DNA of 8,499 bases from Deltaproteobacteria bacterium (GCA_016784945.1 JADHTP010000129.1:1-8499); one strand, 5' to 3'. Counted from the stretch's first letter, positions 1 through 6,198 are shown. The notes: generated from the letters alone by a model not told the origin. Numbers and translations are program-made.

Positions 1-1665
1 CACCTGCGCGGCATCCAGAGGGACGGCCTTTCCCTCGGCGTCGATCCGCTGTACGCGGCCACGCACCAGGGCCCCATCGGGCAGCGAGACGTTCAGAGAA
101 GCATCACCCACGGTCAGGTCCACGCTGGGCTGGCTGAACCGGGCCAGGCCCGACCAGGCGGGAGGCACCACGGAAATCGCGTAGAGACCGGGATCCACGA
201 ACACATCGAACCCACCGGTGGCATCGGTCACCACGTCCACGCTGAAGTCCTGGATACCCTGCTGGGCGCCCTCGAAGGCACTGACCTGGTTGGTCTGCAG
301 GGTGACCACGGCCCCGGACACACCCTCATCGGTCTCCATTCGGAGGATGCGGCCCTGGATCATCTCACGGACGCCCAGGGGCACCACGAACACCTCCTCG
401 TTCTTCTTTGTCTCCAGGTCCAGAACCGTCTGGTTGGACGCGAACCTCGATCCCGCCGGAGGCATGATGGTGAGGGAGTAGACACCTTCCATCAGCGTCA
501 TCTTGACCACGCCATCACTCCCCGCGATGCCGAATCCCGATGCCTCCCCGCCAGCCGCCATACCGTGGGCCTCCACCCGGGCTTGGGGCACGGGTTCCAA
601 GCCGCTCTCCGACACGTTCACTACCTGCAGGATGATCTCCCGCTCGGGAGGCACGGGACCCACCACGAATCGCGGCGTGGCCAGGGCCACCAGTTCCGTC
701 AGACCTTCCACATAAAAGAACTCGCGCTCGGGAAAGGTCAGAGACGACTGGCCGGGCTCCACGCGAAGGGTGACCAGGCCCTGTCCCGGCGGCAACACCA
801 TGGTGAAAACGCCCAGGCTGTCGGTGGTGGCCGTGGTCCCTGCCGTACCGTCACCCACTGTCCCCGTGACCCGGGCACCCTCCACGGGCTGGCTTCCGGC
901 CTCGTCCAGGACCACCAGGCCCGTGAACTTCGCACCGTAGTACTGCTCCCTGGATGGGAGAACGATGTCGAACCGTCCCGACTTGGAGAACTGGGTACTC
1001 ACGTAGTGAACCGGGAGATCCGGCAGTTCGTCGTCGTGCAGATCGGGGATGAAGGCCAGTTCATAAACCCGGCCTGGCAAAAGCAGCAATGTGTAGGCAG
1101 GTTTGAAATCCATATTGGTATCGGGATTCTGCACTTTGGTGACATCTTCCAAATCCGCCAGGACCTTGGACTCGGAACGGAATTGAGTCCCCGGAATCAG
1201 GCCCGGGGCCGTTGCCACCAGGTAGCCGCCCACGGTCTCGGCGTTGGTTGGCGCCTGCCCGGTGGCAGCCACCAGGTCGGTGTTCCCGAACACCGCGACC
1301 CCCCGGATCTCGATGGGGTCGTCGATGGTCAGGTCCAGCCGACCACCAGCCCCCACGGCCACCCCGACGTATTGGTCGGGCAGGAGGTCCGTGTCGCCCT
1401 GGGGCTTGACCAGCACGGAAAAGACCTGTCCTTCCTCGGCAAAGGCCACGCAGGCCCCAGCGGGCAGGGCGCATCCCGATCCCTCGGCACAGTCCCCGTC
1501 ACCGGCGCACTCGGGCGCGGGCGCCGGCAGGCCGCTGGGACCCGGTTGCTGGTTCTGGGGGTCACCGGTCACGGAGGGATCCCCGCCGCCGGAGCAGGCC
1601 AGCAGGGCCATGCATACCAGGACCAGTGCGGATCGGTTCACTTTCGTCACCTTCATTGCGTGCAT
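1..1665 (-). CDS. Large lipoprotein with repeated carboxypeptidase-regulatory-like modules (3' end beyond window)
   Basis: This open frame runs off the left window edge after 555 residues with no stop, so the C-terminus is missing. The N-terminus is a lipoprotein signal: basic n-region (K5, K8, R11), hydrophobic stretch, then lipobox LLAC with Cys24 followed by SGGGD. A Pro/Gln linker and a Cys-rich segment with a GDGDC motif (Cys53, 59, 65, 72) follow. The rest is predicted beta-sandwich. Residues about 247-305, 343-415 and 435-511 each follow the pattern 'G.V....G..V.GA.V....G...T...G.F...L.PG.Y.L.V.P', typical of carboxypeptidase regulatory-like domains; a fourth copy starts near 534, and 76-230 is a more divergent beta region. 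Start: ATG 1665 has GGAG 8 nt upstream. ATG 1656, which forms an ATGA overlap with the upstream stop, is the alternative. It is translationally coupled to the preceding lipoprotein gene. The likely role is as an envelope or surface structural or binding protein; no enzyme motif is visible. Confidence 0.8.
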   Translation of the reverse strand, partial: MHAMKVTKVNRSALVLVCMALLACSGGGDPSVTGDPQNQQPGPSGLPAPAPECAGDGDCAEGSGCALPAGACVAFAEEGQVFSVLVKPQGDTDLLPDQYVGVAVGAGGRLDLTIDDPIEIRGVAVFGNTDLVAATGQAPTNAETVGGYLVATAPGLIPGTQFRSESKVLADLEDVTKVQNPDTNMDFKPAYTLLLLPGRVYELAFIPDLHDDELPDLPVHYVSTQFSKSGRFDIVLPSREQYYGAKFTGLVVLDEAGSQPVEGARVTGTVGDGTAGTTATTDSLGVFTMVLPPGQGLVTLRVEPGQSSLTFPEREFFYVEGLTELVALATPRFVVGPVPPEREIILQVVNVSESGLEPVPQARVEAHGMAAGGEASGFGIAGSDGVVKMTLMEGVYSLTIMPPAGSRFASNQTVLDLETKKNEEVFVVPLGVREMIQGRILRMETDEGVSGAVVTLQTNQVSAFEGAQQGIQDFSVDVVTDATGGFDVFVDPGLYAISVVPPAWSGLARFSQPSVDLTVGDASLNVSLPDGALVRGRVQRIDAEGKAVPLDAAQV

Positions 1666-2156
1666 GGGATGGTCTCCAGAGTCCAGGTCACGTAGGCGTA
1701 GGTTCCGTCCACGGTCCGCTGTCCAGTGTCGGGATCGAAATCCACACCATGCTCACTCACGAACAGTTCCAGCACGTGGGGTCCCGTCCCAAACTTCTTC
1801 AGAAACGTCTGGGGGTAGCCTGAGCACTGGTTGAAGGACACCGTGGACTTGCCTATCCCGTCAAGGAACTTGCCTTTGCAGCCTTCTTCCTCGTCGCACC
1901 ACGCCGTGAAATTCAGCCACCAGTCGTACTCCAGGGTTGCCACATCGTCGTCGAGATCCGTCACCGCCCCATCCACAGAGAACGTGGTCGTCCCGCTGGA
2001 ACTGAGTCTGACGGTCTCCTCCGGCGAGGGATCGATGAGCGTCCGGTCGAGCACGGGCGGAATGTCGACCTCGTCCCGTTCGTTGATGTCCACCGGCCAT
2101 ACGCAACTCATTGCCAGCACCAGGAACGGCCAGGCGAGCCACAACGGTCCCGCCAA
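1653..2156 (-). CDS. Small lipoprotein with an Ig/PKD-like domain
   Basis: With the start chosen here the product is 167 residues. A hydrophobic segment ends in the lipobox-like LAMSC (Cys18), so export and lipidation are likely, although Met at -2 is not ideal. The mature part has an acidic, Pro-rich linker and then a beta-rich domain ('VDGAVTDLDDDVATLEYDWW', later 'HVLELFVSE' and 'AYVTWTLE') resembling PKD or Ig-like folds. Cys87, 93, 111 and 165 could form two disulfides. No family is recognised with certainty. Start: the open frame extends to TTG 2192, which would give a more basic n-region (R3, R7, K8). That codon lies inside a near-perfect sigma-54 promoter, so a transcript from it would begin near 2165. 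TTG 2156, preceded by GGGGTGG at 5-nt spacing, is therefore preferred; GTG 2165 is also possible. The gene overlaps the next lipoprotein gene by 13 nt, so the two are probably expressed together. Confidence 0.75.
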   Translation of the reverse strand: MAGPLWLAWPFLVLAMSCVWPVDINERDEVDIPPVLDRTLIDPSPEETVRLSSSGTTTFSVDGAVTDLDDDVATLEYDWWLNFTAWCDEEEGCKGKFLDGIGKSTVSFNQCSGYPQTFLKKFGTGPHVLELFVSEHGVDFDPDTGQRTVDGTYAYVTWTLETIPCTQ

Positions 2157-2175
2157 TGGTTCCACCCCTTTTCTG

Positions 2176-2192
2176 TGCAATGTGCGTACCAA
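2176..2192 (-). promoter_or_regulatory. Sigma-54 (-24/-12) promoter for the lipoprotein operon
   Basis: Read on the minus strand, the sequence is TTGGTACGCACATTGCA. Against the sigma-54 consensus YTGGCACG-N4-TTGCW only one specified base differs (T for C), and the invariant GG-N10-GC spacing is exact (GG 2190-2189, GC 2178-2177). Predicted transcription start is about 2165. It lies 95 nt beyond the stop of the sigma-54 activator gene and directly before the two lipoprotein genes. Confidence 0.72.
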
Positions 2193-2233
2193 TCGAACCA
2201 GCTTCTCAACAGCCCGTATTCATTACTGTATCA

Positions 2234-2261
2234 TGCGCCCGACATTCCGGTCGGCACCGCA
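2234..2261 (-). promoter_or_regulatory. Imperfect inverted repeat, candidate enhancer site for the sigma-54 promoter
   Basis: On the minus strand, TGCG...CCGAC-CGGAAT-GTCGG...CGCA forms an interrupted dyad: perfect 5-base inner arms and perfect 4-base outer arms, separated by 3 and 1 unpaired bases. Its centre, near 2247, is about 80 nt upstream of the predicted sigma-54 start, a usual place for activator binding. No poly-T follows, so an intrinsic terminator for the activator gene is less likely. Function is inferred from position only. Confidence 0.3.
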
Positions 2262-2287
2262 CTCCCGTTGAAACCCGGACATTCCTG

Positions 2288-4081
2288 TCACACTTTCCTT
2301 CCCGCCTCCCTTTCCTTTTCAACGTAACGGAACACCGTTCGAGGGTCCACGCCCAGGTCCCTGGCCGTCTTGGTGCGGTTGCCCCGGTTGGACTTGAGCA
2401 CCGACAACACGTAGTCCGTCTCGAAACGCTCCCGGGCCACCGCCAGGGGAACCACCTCGTCCCCTTCCCCGTCGGGAAACTCCAGGGTGGTCAGCTTGAT
2501 CTGGGGCCCTTCCGCAAAGAGCACCGCCTTGCGCACCCGGTTCTCCAGTTCCCGGATGTTGCCGGGCCACCGGTAGTTCTTCAGCCCCTTGACGGCCTCC
2601 GGGGTGAAGGTGCCGACCTTGGAATCGAACTCTTCCGCATACCGCTTCAGGAAATACTGGGCCAGCACCTCCACGTCGTCGCCCCGGTCCCGCAAGGGCG
2701 GCATGGTGATGGACACCACGCAGATGCGGTAATACAGGTCTTCCCGGAACCGTCCGCCCTTGACCTCGTCTTCGGCGTCCTTGTTGGTGGCGGCCACCAG
2801 CCGGACGTCCACCTTTTCCGACCGACTGCTGCCCACCCTGTTGATCACCCCGTCCTGGAGGACCCGCAGCAGTTTCACCTGGAGTGGAAGAGGCAACTCG
2901 CCGATCTCGTCCAGGAAGAGGGTGCCACCGCTGGCCGCCTGGAACTTCCCGATGGTGGTGTTGGTGGCTCCGGTGAAGGCACCCCGCACGTGACCGAACA
3001 GATCGCTTTCCAGCAGGTTTTCGGGAATGGCCCCGCAGTTGATGGGCACGAAGGGCCGGTCGGCCCGGGTGCTGCGGGCGTGGATCTCCCGGGCCACCAG
3101 CTCCTTTCCCGTTCCCGTTTCGCCCAGGATCAGAACGGGCACGTCCGTGGGGGCCACGCGGGAGATCCGGTTGAAGGCGTCCCGCATGCCGGCGCAGGAA
3201 CCGATGAGTGAACCGAACCGCGAGGCCTTGATGTCCTCTTTCAGCCGCTTGTTGTCCTGCTCCAGGGACTCCAGGAACTGGACGTGCTGGACGATCACCG
3301 CGGCCTGCGCGGCAAACACGCTCAGCGTCTTCAGCTTCACCTTGTCGAACAGGTCGATGAGCCGTTCCGTGCCCAGGTACAGGACCCCCAGGGTCTCGCC
3401 CCCCACCTTGAGCGGCACGCACATCACCGAGGCCAGCTTCAGGTTGATCACGCTGGTGCAGCCCGAAAATTCCTTGTTGTTCAGGGCGTCCGCCACCAGC
3501 TGGGGCTGGCCGTCCGCCAGGGCCTTCAAGACGATGCTTTCGGAAAACAGGGTCTCGTCGGGCGGCAGCGCCTTACTGTCCACGTTCCTCGCCACCTTGA
3601 CCTGCGGCTCCCCGTTTTCAACGAAGATCAGGAAGCCCTTGGTGGCCCGCGTCAGGGCCAGGGTCTCGTCGAGCAACGCACCCAGCACCTTGTCCAGGTC
3701 CCGGGAATCCATCAGACGACGGCTGAAGTCGCAGAGCTTCTCCAACTGGTCCACGGCCGCCTGTTCATCCAGGCCGCGAGGCTCCACGTTCAGGTCGTCG
3801 GAGGCGTAGATCAGGGTGGACACGCCGATGCGTATCACGTCCCAGACCGCCAGGCGGGCCTTCTTTACCTTCCGGCCGTTCACGAAGACCACGGCATCCC
3901 GATCCAGGGGCAGGATCTGGTGCACGCTCCCTTCCAGGGTGATCTCCGCATGGAGGGGCCTCACGCCACCACCGGGCAGGACGATGTCGCAGGTTTCGTC
4001 GCTGCCGACGGTGGTCGTCTGGCGAAACAGGGGGATTCCCTCGGGGGACTTGTCCCCGCTCAACACCACGATCTGGGCCAC
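2288..4081 (-). CDS. Sigma-54-dependent transcriptional activator, FHA-GAF-AAA+-Fis type
   Basis: This 597-residue regulator uses ATP hydrolysis to open sigma-54 RNA polymerase promoters. Domains in order: an FHA-like domain (about 1-95), a GAF sensor domain (about 110-268), a short coiled linker (about 270-290), an AAA+ sigma-54-interaction domain (about 290-520) and a Fis-type HTH (about 550-590). Visible motifs are Walker A GETGTGKE (320-327), the sigma-54 contact loop GAFTGA (367-372), Walker B GTLFLDE (386-392), the GRFREDLYYR region (443-452) and WPGNIRELEN (505-514). The AAA+ core looks fully active. The FHA part lacks the usual Gly-Arg and Ser-x-x-His residues (Ser27 and Arg41 instead), so classical phosphothreonine binding is doubtful. 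Start is GTG with an excellent AAGGAGG at 6-nt spacing. It lies 37 nt after the TPR membrane protein gene, probably in the same operon. The candidate target is the sigma-54 promoter just beyond its stop. The signal sensed by GAF is unknown. Confidence 0.95.
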   Translation of the reverse strand: MAQIVVLSGDKSPEGIPLFRQTTTVGSDETCDIVLPGGGVRPLHAEITLEGSVHQILPLDRDAVVFVNGRKVKKARLAVWDVIRIGVSTLIYASDDLNVEPRGLDEQAAVDQLEKLCDFSRRLMDSRDLDKVLGALLDETLALTRATKGFLIFVENGEPQVKVARNVDSKALPPDETLFSESIVLKALADGQPQLVADALNNKEFSGCTSVINLKLASVMCVPLKVGGETLGVLYLGTERLIDLFDKVKLKTLSVFAAQAAVIVQHVQFLESLEQDNKRLKEDIKASRFGSLIGSCAGMRDAFNRISRVAPTDVPVLILGETGTGKELVAREIHARSTRADRPFVPINCGAIPENLLESDLFGHVRGAFTGATNTTIGKFQAASGGTLFLDEIGELPLPLQVKLLRVLQDGVINRVGSSRSEKVDVRLVAATNKDAEDEVKGGRFREDLYYRICVVSITMPPLRDRGDDVEVLAQYFLKRYAEEFDSKVGTFTPEAVKGLKNYRWPGNIRELENRVRKAVLFAEGPQIKLTTLEFPDGEGDEVVPLAVARERFETDYVLSVLKSNRGNRTKTARDLGVDPRTVFRYVEKEREAGRKV

Positions 4082-4087
4082 GTTTCG

Positions 4088-4094
4088 CCTCCTT
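4088..4094 (-). promoter_or_regulatory. Strong ribosome binding site for the activator gene
   Basis: AAGGAGG lies 6 nt before the GTG at 4081, a near-complete match to the anti-Shine-Dalgarno complement. It fixes GTG as the start. The 37-nt spacer to the upstream stop contains no promoter-like sequence that I can see. Confidence 0.8.
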
Positions 4095-4118
4095 GTTCCG
4101 CGGTCACCCCGCGAACGA

Positions 4119-4979
4119 TCAATTGAACCGGACGCACATGGATGCGCCCGTTCGGGCCGTGGGCGCCGCCCCCGGGCTACCGTCCTTTTCCACCGGCGGC
4201 GCAGGGCACGGTACCATCTCTATGGAACGTTCTTCCTTTTTCAGTTTGAGCGACGCATCCACCACCCCCCACACCGCCAGTCCCACGAGGACCCCCAGGG
4301 ACACGTACTGGACGATCTGGAGGCGTCGGGCAACCCGGGCGTTGCTTGCCGAGTAGAGCCCGTCCGACCCGCGAAGCTGGTCCGCGGCCACGAAGGACCC
4401 GATGTTGGTTCCCAGGGCCAGTAGTTCACCCGTAAGGAACATCGCGCCCTCCATGGTGTGCCCGTTCTGGAACTGCCCGGCTCCGAAAGGGATCAGGGAC
4501 ACCCAGAGTGACCGCTCGATCACCGTCTCCTTTTCCACGAGGCATTCAGGTTCCTTTTTACCGTCCGGGTTCTTCTTCCCGCCCAGATCGATGATCCGCA
4601 GTTCCACGAGCCTGGCCCTCAGTTCCTCGAACTGTTCGATCAGGGGCGCCGGATAGAAGAACGGGTCCAGCCGGTAGGTAGGCACCTGGCTCAGGAGGGC
4701 GGTGAACTCTTCCTCCATCCCTTTTTCGTTTCCCAGCCAGAAATAGCAGGCCCCGAGATATTCCCGGGCCTTGAGCACCATGTCCTGGTCTTCGACGAGG
4801 ACCTCCGGGTGCAACAACTGCCGAAGGATCTTTTCCGCTGACTCGTAGTCCTGGAACCGGAAGGTGTTTTCAGCCTCCTTGAAGCCGGTTTCGGGGGATT
4901 CGGCCAGCACTTCGACGGGCCTGACGACGCCGATTATCACCAGCAGGACCAGCGTCGACGAGAGTCCGAACCGCCTCAA
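4119..4979 (-). CDS. Exported TPR-like membrane protein with a GAGQ motif (DUF5683-like)
   Basis: The product has 286 residues. Residues 1-26 form a signal peptide (RR, hydrophobic core, likely cleavage after VLA). Residues about 30-125 are helical with TPR-like spacing ('FRFQDYESAEKILRQLL', 'AREYLGACYFWLGNEKGMEEE'), matching proteins that carry a few TPRs. A Lys-rich linker (134-150) leads to SLIPFGAGQFQNG (161-173), a motif shared by DUF5683-like and myxobacterial TPR membrane proteins. Two hydrophobic segments follow (about 178-198 and 220-242), then a charged, Pro-rich tail. The TPR part should therefore face the periplasm, with the C-terminal part in the inner membrane. Start: TTG 4979 is preceded by GGAGG at 8-nt spacing, and no ATG would keep the whole signal peptide. 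It heads the apparent operon with the sigma-54 activator; a role passing an envelope signal to that activator is possible but not shown. Confidence 0.85.
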   Translation of the reverse strand: MRRFGLSSTLVLLVIIGVVRPVEVLAESPETGFKEAENTFRFQDYESAEKILRQLLHPEVLVEDQDMVLKAREYLGACYFWLGNEKGMEEEFTALLSQVPTYRLDPFFYPAPLIEQFEELRARLVELRIIDLGGKKNPDGKKEPECLVEKETVIERSLWVSLIPFGAGQFQNGHTMEGAMFLTGELLALGTNIGSFVAADQLRGSDGLYSASNARVARRLQIVQYVSLGVLVGLAVWGVVDASLKLKKEERSIEMVPCPAPPVEKDGSPGAAPTARTGASMCVRFN

Positions 4980-5009
4980 TTACAGAACCTCCATGGCATA
5001 CGAAGACGG

Positions 5010-5018
5010 ATTATAGCA
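5010..5018 (-). promoter_or_regulatory. Extended -10 promoter of the TPR-activator operon
   Basis: The minus strand reads TGCTATAAT, a perfect extended -10 element. The -35 position (CAACGT at 17 nt) is poor, as is usual with a TGn extension. Predicted start is near 5003, leaving about 24 nt of leader that contains the GGAGG for the TTG start. The ATCAACG heptamer array lies immediately upstream, at roughly -31 to -58. Confidence 0.6.
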
Positions 5019-5033
5019 CCGGGAATAGGGGGA

Positions 5034-5061
5034 CGTTGATCGTTGGTCGTTGATCGTTGAT
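5034..5061 (+). repeat. Four tandem copies of heptamer CGTTGAT
   Basis: The four units are CGTTGAT, CGTTGGT, CGTTGAT and CGTTGAT, directly abutting. On the minus strand this is an ATCAACG array pointing toward the TPR-activator promoter. An inverted array of the same heptamer lies at 5534-5554. Confidence 0.85.
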
Positions 5062-5065
5062 CGCG

Positions 5066-5078
5066 CACCGGAACGGTG
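5066..5078 (-). terminator. Small hairpin after the 129-residue membrane protein gene
   Basis: Perfect 5-bp stem CACCG/CGGTG with a 3-nt loop, 2 nt after the TAA stop on the minus strand. There is no T-run, so it is at best a weak terminator or an mRNA 3'-end structure. Confidence 0.25.
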
Positions 5079-5080
5079 GA

Positions 5081-5470
5081 TTATCGGTCCTTCCTGTCGG
5101 CTTCACCGAGGGCGATGATGTACTTGAGAATCACGAAGCGGGGGATGCCGTGCTCCCGTTCCATGCGATCCGCGATCTCGCCTGCCTTCACCCGCCGACC
5201 CACCAGGTTGATGATGTCCGGCGCGATTGACTCGAGCTTGTCACCGTACAGCCGGAGTTCCTCGTCGGACAGCTTGAGCTGCTTCTGGGTCTGGTAATGG
5301 ACCACCATGTTCAGGGCGCCAACGAGCATCCAGAGGAGTCCGGCCGAAAGACCGATGTCCCCGATCCGGAAGGTGAACCAGTCCCGACCATGCACCTGGT
5401 CGAAAACGAATAGACCCACCCCGATGGCCACTGACAGGAGTCCGAGGTAGAAGAATCGTTTCGTTCCCAC
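5081..5470 (-). CDS. Small two-helix membrane protein of unknown function
   Basis: The product has 129 residues. Two hydrophobic segments (about 7-23 and 39-58) are joined by a short loop with 'HGRDWFTFRIGD'. The C-terminal 70 residues are charged and helical; 'KAGEIADRMEREHGIP' (96-110) followed by 'RFVILKYIIAL' resembles a helix-turn-helix pair, but I cannot assign a DNA-binding family. I do not recognise the gene. GTG 5470 is the only start before an in-frame stop that keeps the first helix. There is no Shine-Dalgarno before it, and the promoter upstream predicts transcription starting on this GTG, so a leaderless mRNA is possible. It is flanked by inverted ATCAACG heptamer arrays. It is followed on the same strand by the TPR-activator operon, which has its own promoter. 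Confidence 0.75.
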   Translation of the reverse strand: MGTKRFFYLGLLSVAIGVGLFVFDQVHGRDWFTFRIGDIGLSAGLLWMLVGALNMVVHYQTQKQLKLSDEELRLYGDKLESIAPDIINLVGRRVKAGEIADRMEREHGIPRFVILKYIIALGEADRKDR

Positions 5471-5476
5471 GAGGTT

Positions 5477-5505
5477 ATTATTCCGGGAAGCCGCCGGTGA
5501 GTCAA
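5477..5505 (-). promoter_or_regulatory. Sigma-70-type promoter of the small membrane protein
   Basis: On the minus strand, -35 TTGACT (5505-5500), a 17-nt spacer, and -10 AATAAT (5482-5477; five of six consensus bases). Predicted +1 is at about 5470, the first base of the GTG start codon. Confidence 0.5.
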
Positions 5506-5533
5506 CGGGTGGACCGTCAGGCCCAAGACCACG

Positions 5534-5554
5534 ATCAACGATCGACGATCAACG
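5534..5554 (+). repeat. Three tandem copies of heptamer ATCAACG
   Basis: The units are ATCAACG, ATCGACG and ATCAACG, the reverse complement of the 5034-5061 array. It ends 8 nt before the -35 box of the tadA promoter, pointing toward it, as the other array points toward the TPR operon promoter. Both arrays are followed by a C-run (A/T then CCCC). Confidence 0.8.
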
Positions 5555-5562
5555 ACCCCAAG

Positions 5563-5591
5563 TTGACGCCGCCACCCCCCGTCAATATACT
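5563..5591 (+). promoter_or_regulatory. Sigma-70-type promoter for tadA
   Basis: -35 TTGACG (5563-5568), exactly 17 nt, -10 TATACT (5586-5591): five of six matches in each box with optimal spacing. Predicted start is near 5598. It is divergent from the promoter at 5477-5505 and might also feed the downstream tRNA-Ser genes and the MEMO gene, as no clear promoter is visible before them. Confidence 0.65.
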
Positions 5592-5651
5592 TCGTCGGCT
5601 CGTTTCGGCCGGTCATTGGAAAACGGGGAAGACTTGGACGATTCGTCAGCA

Positions 5652-6110
5652 ATGAAGGCCGCCCTGGAGGAGGCCGCGCTTGCCACCCGTACCTCCACGC
5701 CCGATGTTCCCGTGGGGGCCGTGGTGGTCCTGGACGGACACATCGTGGGCCGGGGCAGGAACCAGGTGGAAGCCTGTGGCGACCCCACGCTCCATGCGGA
5801 GGTTGTGGCCATACGGGAGGCCGTATCCGCCGTGGGGGCCAGGAGGCTCGCGGGGGGCACGCTCTACGTGACGCTGGAGCCCTGCCTGATGTGCGCCGGT
5901 GCCATCGTGCAGGCCCGCCTGTCACGGGTGGTGTTCGGATGTGACGATCCCAAGGCCGGGGCGGTGTGCAGCCTGTACACGGCCCTGTCGGACCCGAGAC
6001 TGAACCACCGCTGCCGGGTCGAAGGCGGCGTGCTGAAAGAGGATTGTTCCCGGTTGCTGAAAGAGTTCTTTGAGACATTGAGAAAACGCGGACCTCGTTT
6101 TCAAGGTTGA
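5652..6110 (+). CDS. tadA: tRNA adenosine(34) deaminase TadA
   Basis: TadA converts A34 of tRNA-Arg(ACG) to inosine, so the tRNA can read CGU, CGC and CGA. The cytidine/adenosine-deaminase zinc site is complete: HAE (48-50, with catalytic Glu50) and PCLMC (77-81). PVGAVVV (20-26), GRGRN (33-37), 'VVFGCDDPKAGA' (93-104) and the end motif 'LNHRCRVEGGVL' (117-128) are typical of TadA. The length of 152 residues is close to the family norm. Start: ATG 5652 gives the usual spacing to PVGAV but has no good ribosome site. TTG 5634, just after GGGGAAG, and TTG 5616 are in-frame alternatives adding 6 or 12 residues. It is transcribed from the promoter at 5563-5591 and followed by two tRNA-Ser genes; those are not known TadA substrates. 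Confidence 0.95.
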   Translation: MKAALEEAALATRTSTPDVPVGAVVVLDGHIVGRGRNQVEACGDPTLHAEVVAIREAVSAVGARRLAGGTLYVTLEPCLMCAGAIVQARLSRVVFGCDDPKAGAVCSLYTALSDPRLNHRCRVEGGVLKEDCSRLLKEFFETLRKRGPRFQG

Positions 6111-6131
6111 CTTGTCCGCCTCCACGACCTG

Positions 6132-6149
6132 TTTTTCGTTGGCGAAAAA
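6132..6149. repeat. AT-rich inverted repeat after tadA
   Basis: TTTTTCG-TTGG-CGAAAAA is a perfect 7-bp arm pair with a 4-nt loop, 22 nt after the tadA stop. A second TTTTTCG lies at 6187-6193 just before the first tRNA. It lacks a downstream T-run on the plus strand, so termination is doubtful; it may be a processing or attenuation structure. Confidence 0.35.
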
Positions 6150-6198
6150 TCGGTCCGAGGCAGACGGTGACGACAACGAGGCCCGGTTTTTCGACAAC

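Noticed and set aside
565..1695. Long plus-strand open frame of 376 codons
   Set aside because: It is antisense to the lipoprotein genes, has low-complexity His/Gly/Arg-rich composition and no recognisable domain. The minus strand encodes a signal peptide and repeated modules.
2111..3211. Plus-strand open frame antisense to the activator
   Set aside because: It is a shadow of the AAA+ domain coding sequence, which shows all the expected motifs on the minus strand. The same applies to the plus-strand frame at 3284-4126.
5034..5061. CRISPR-like or origin-iteron array
   Set aside because: The units are 7 nt, abutting and without spacers, and no replication initiator, cas gene or DnaA-box cluster is nearby.
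6105..6140. Possible promoter TTGACT for the tRNA genes
   Set aside because: No acceptable -10 hexamer lies at 16-18 nt; the -35-like box overlaps the tadA stop codon.
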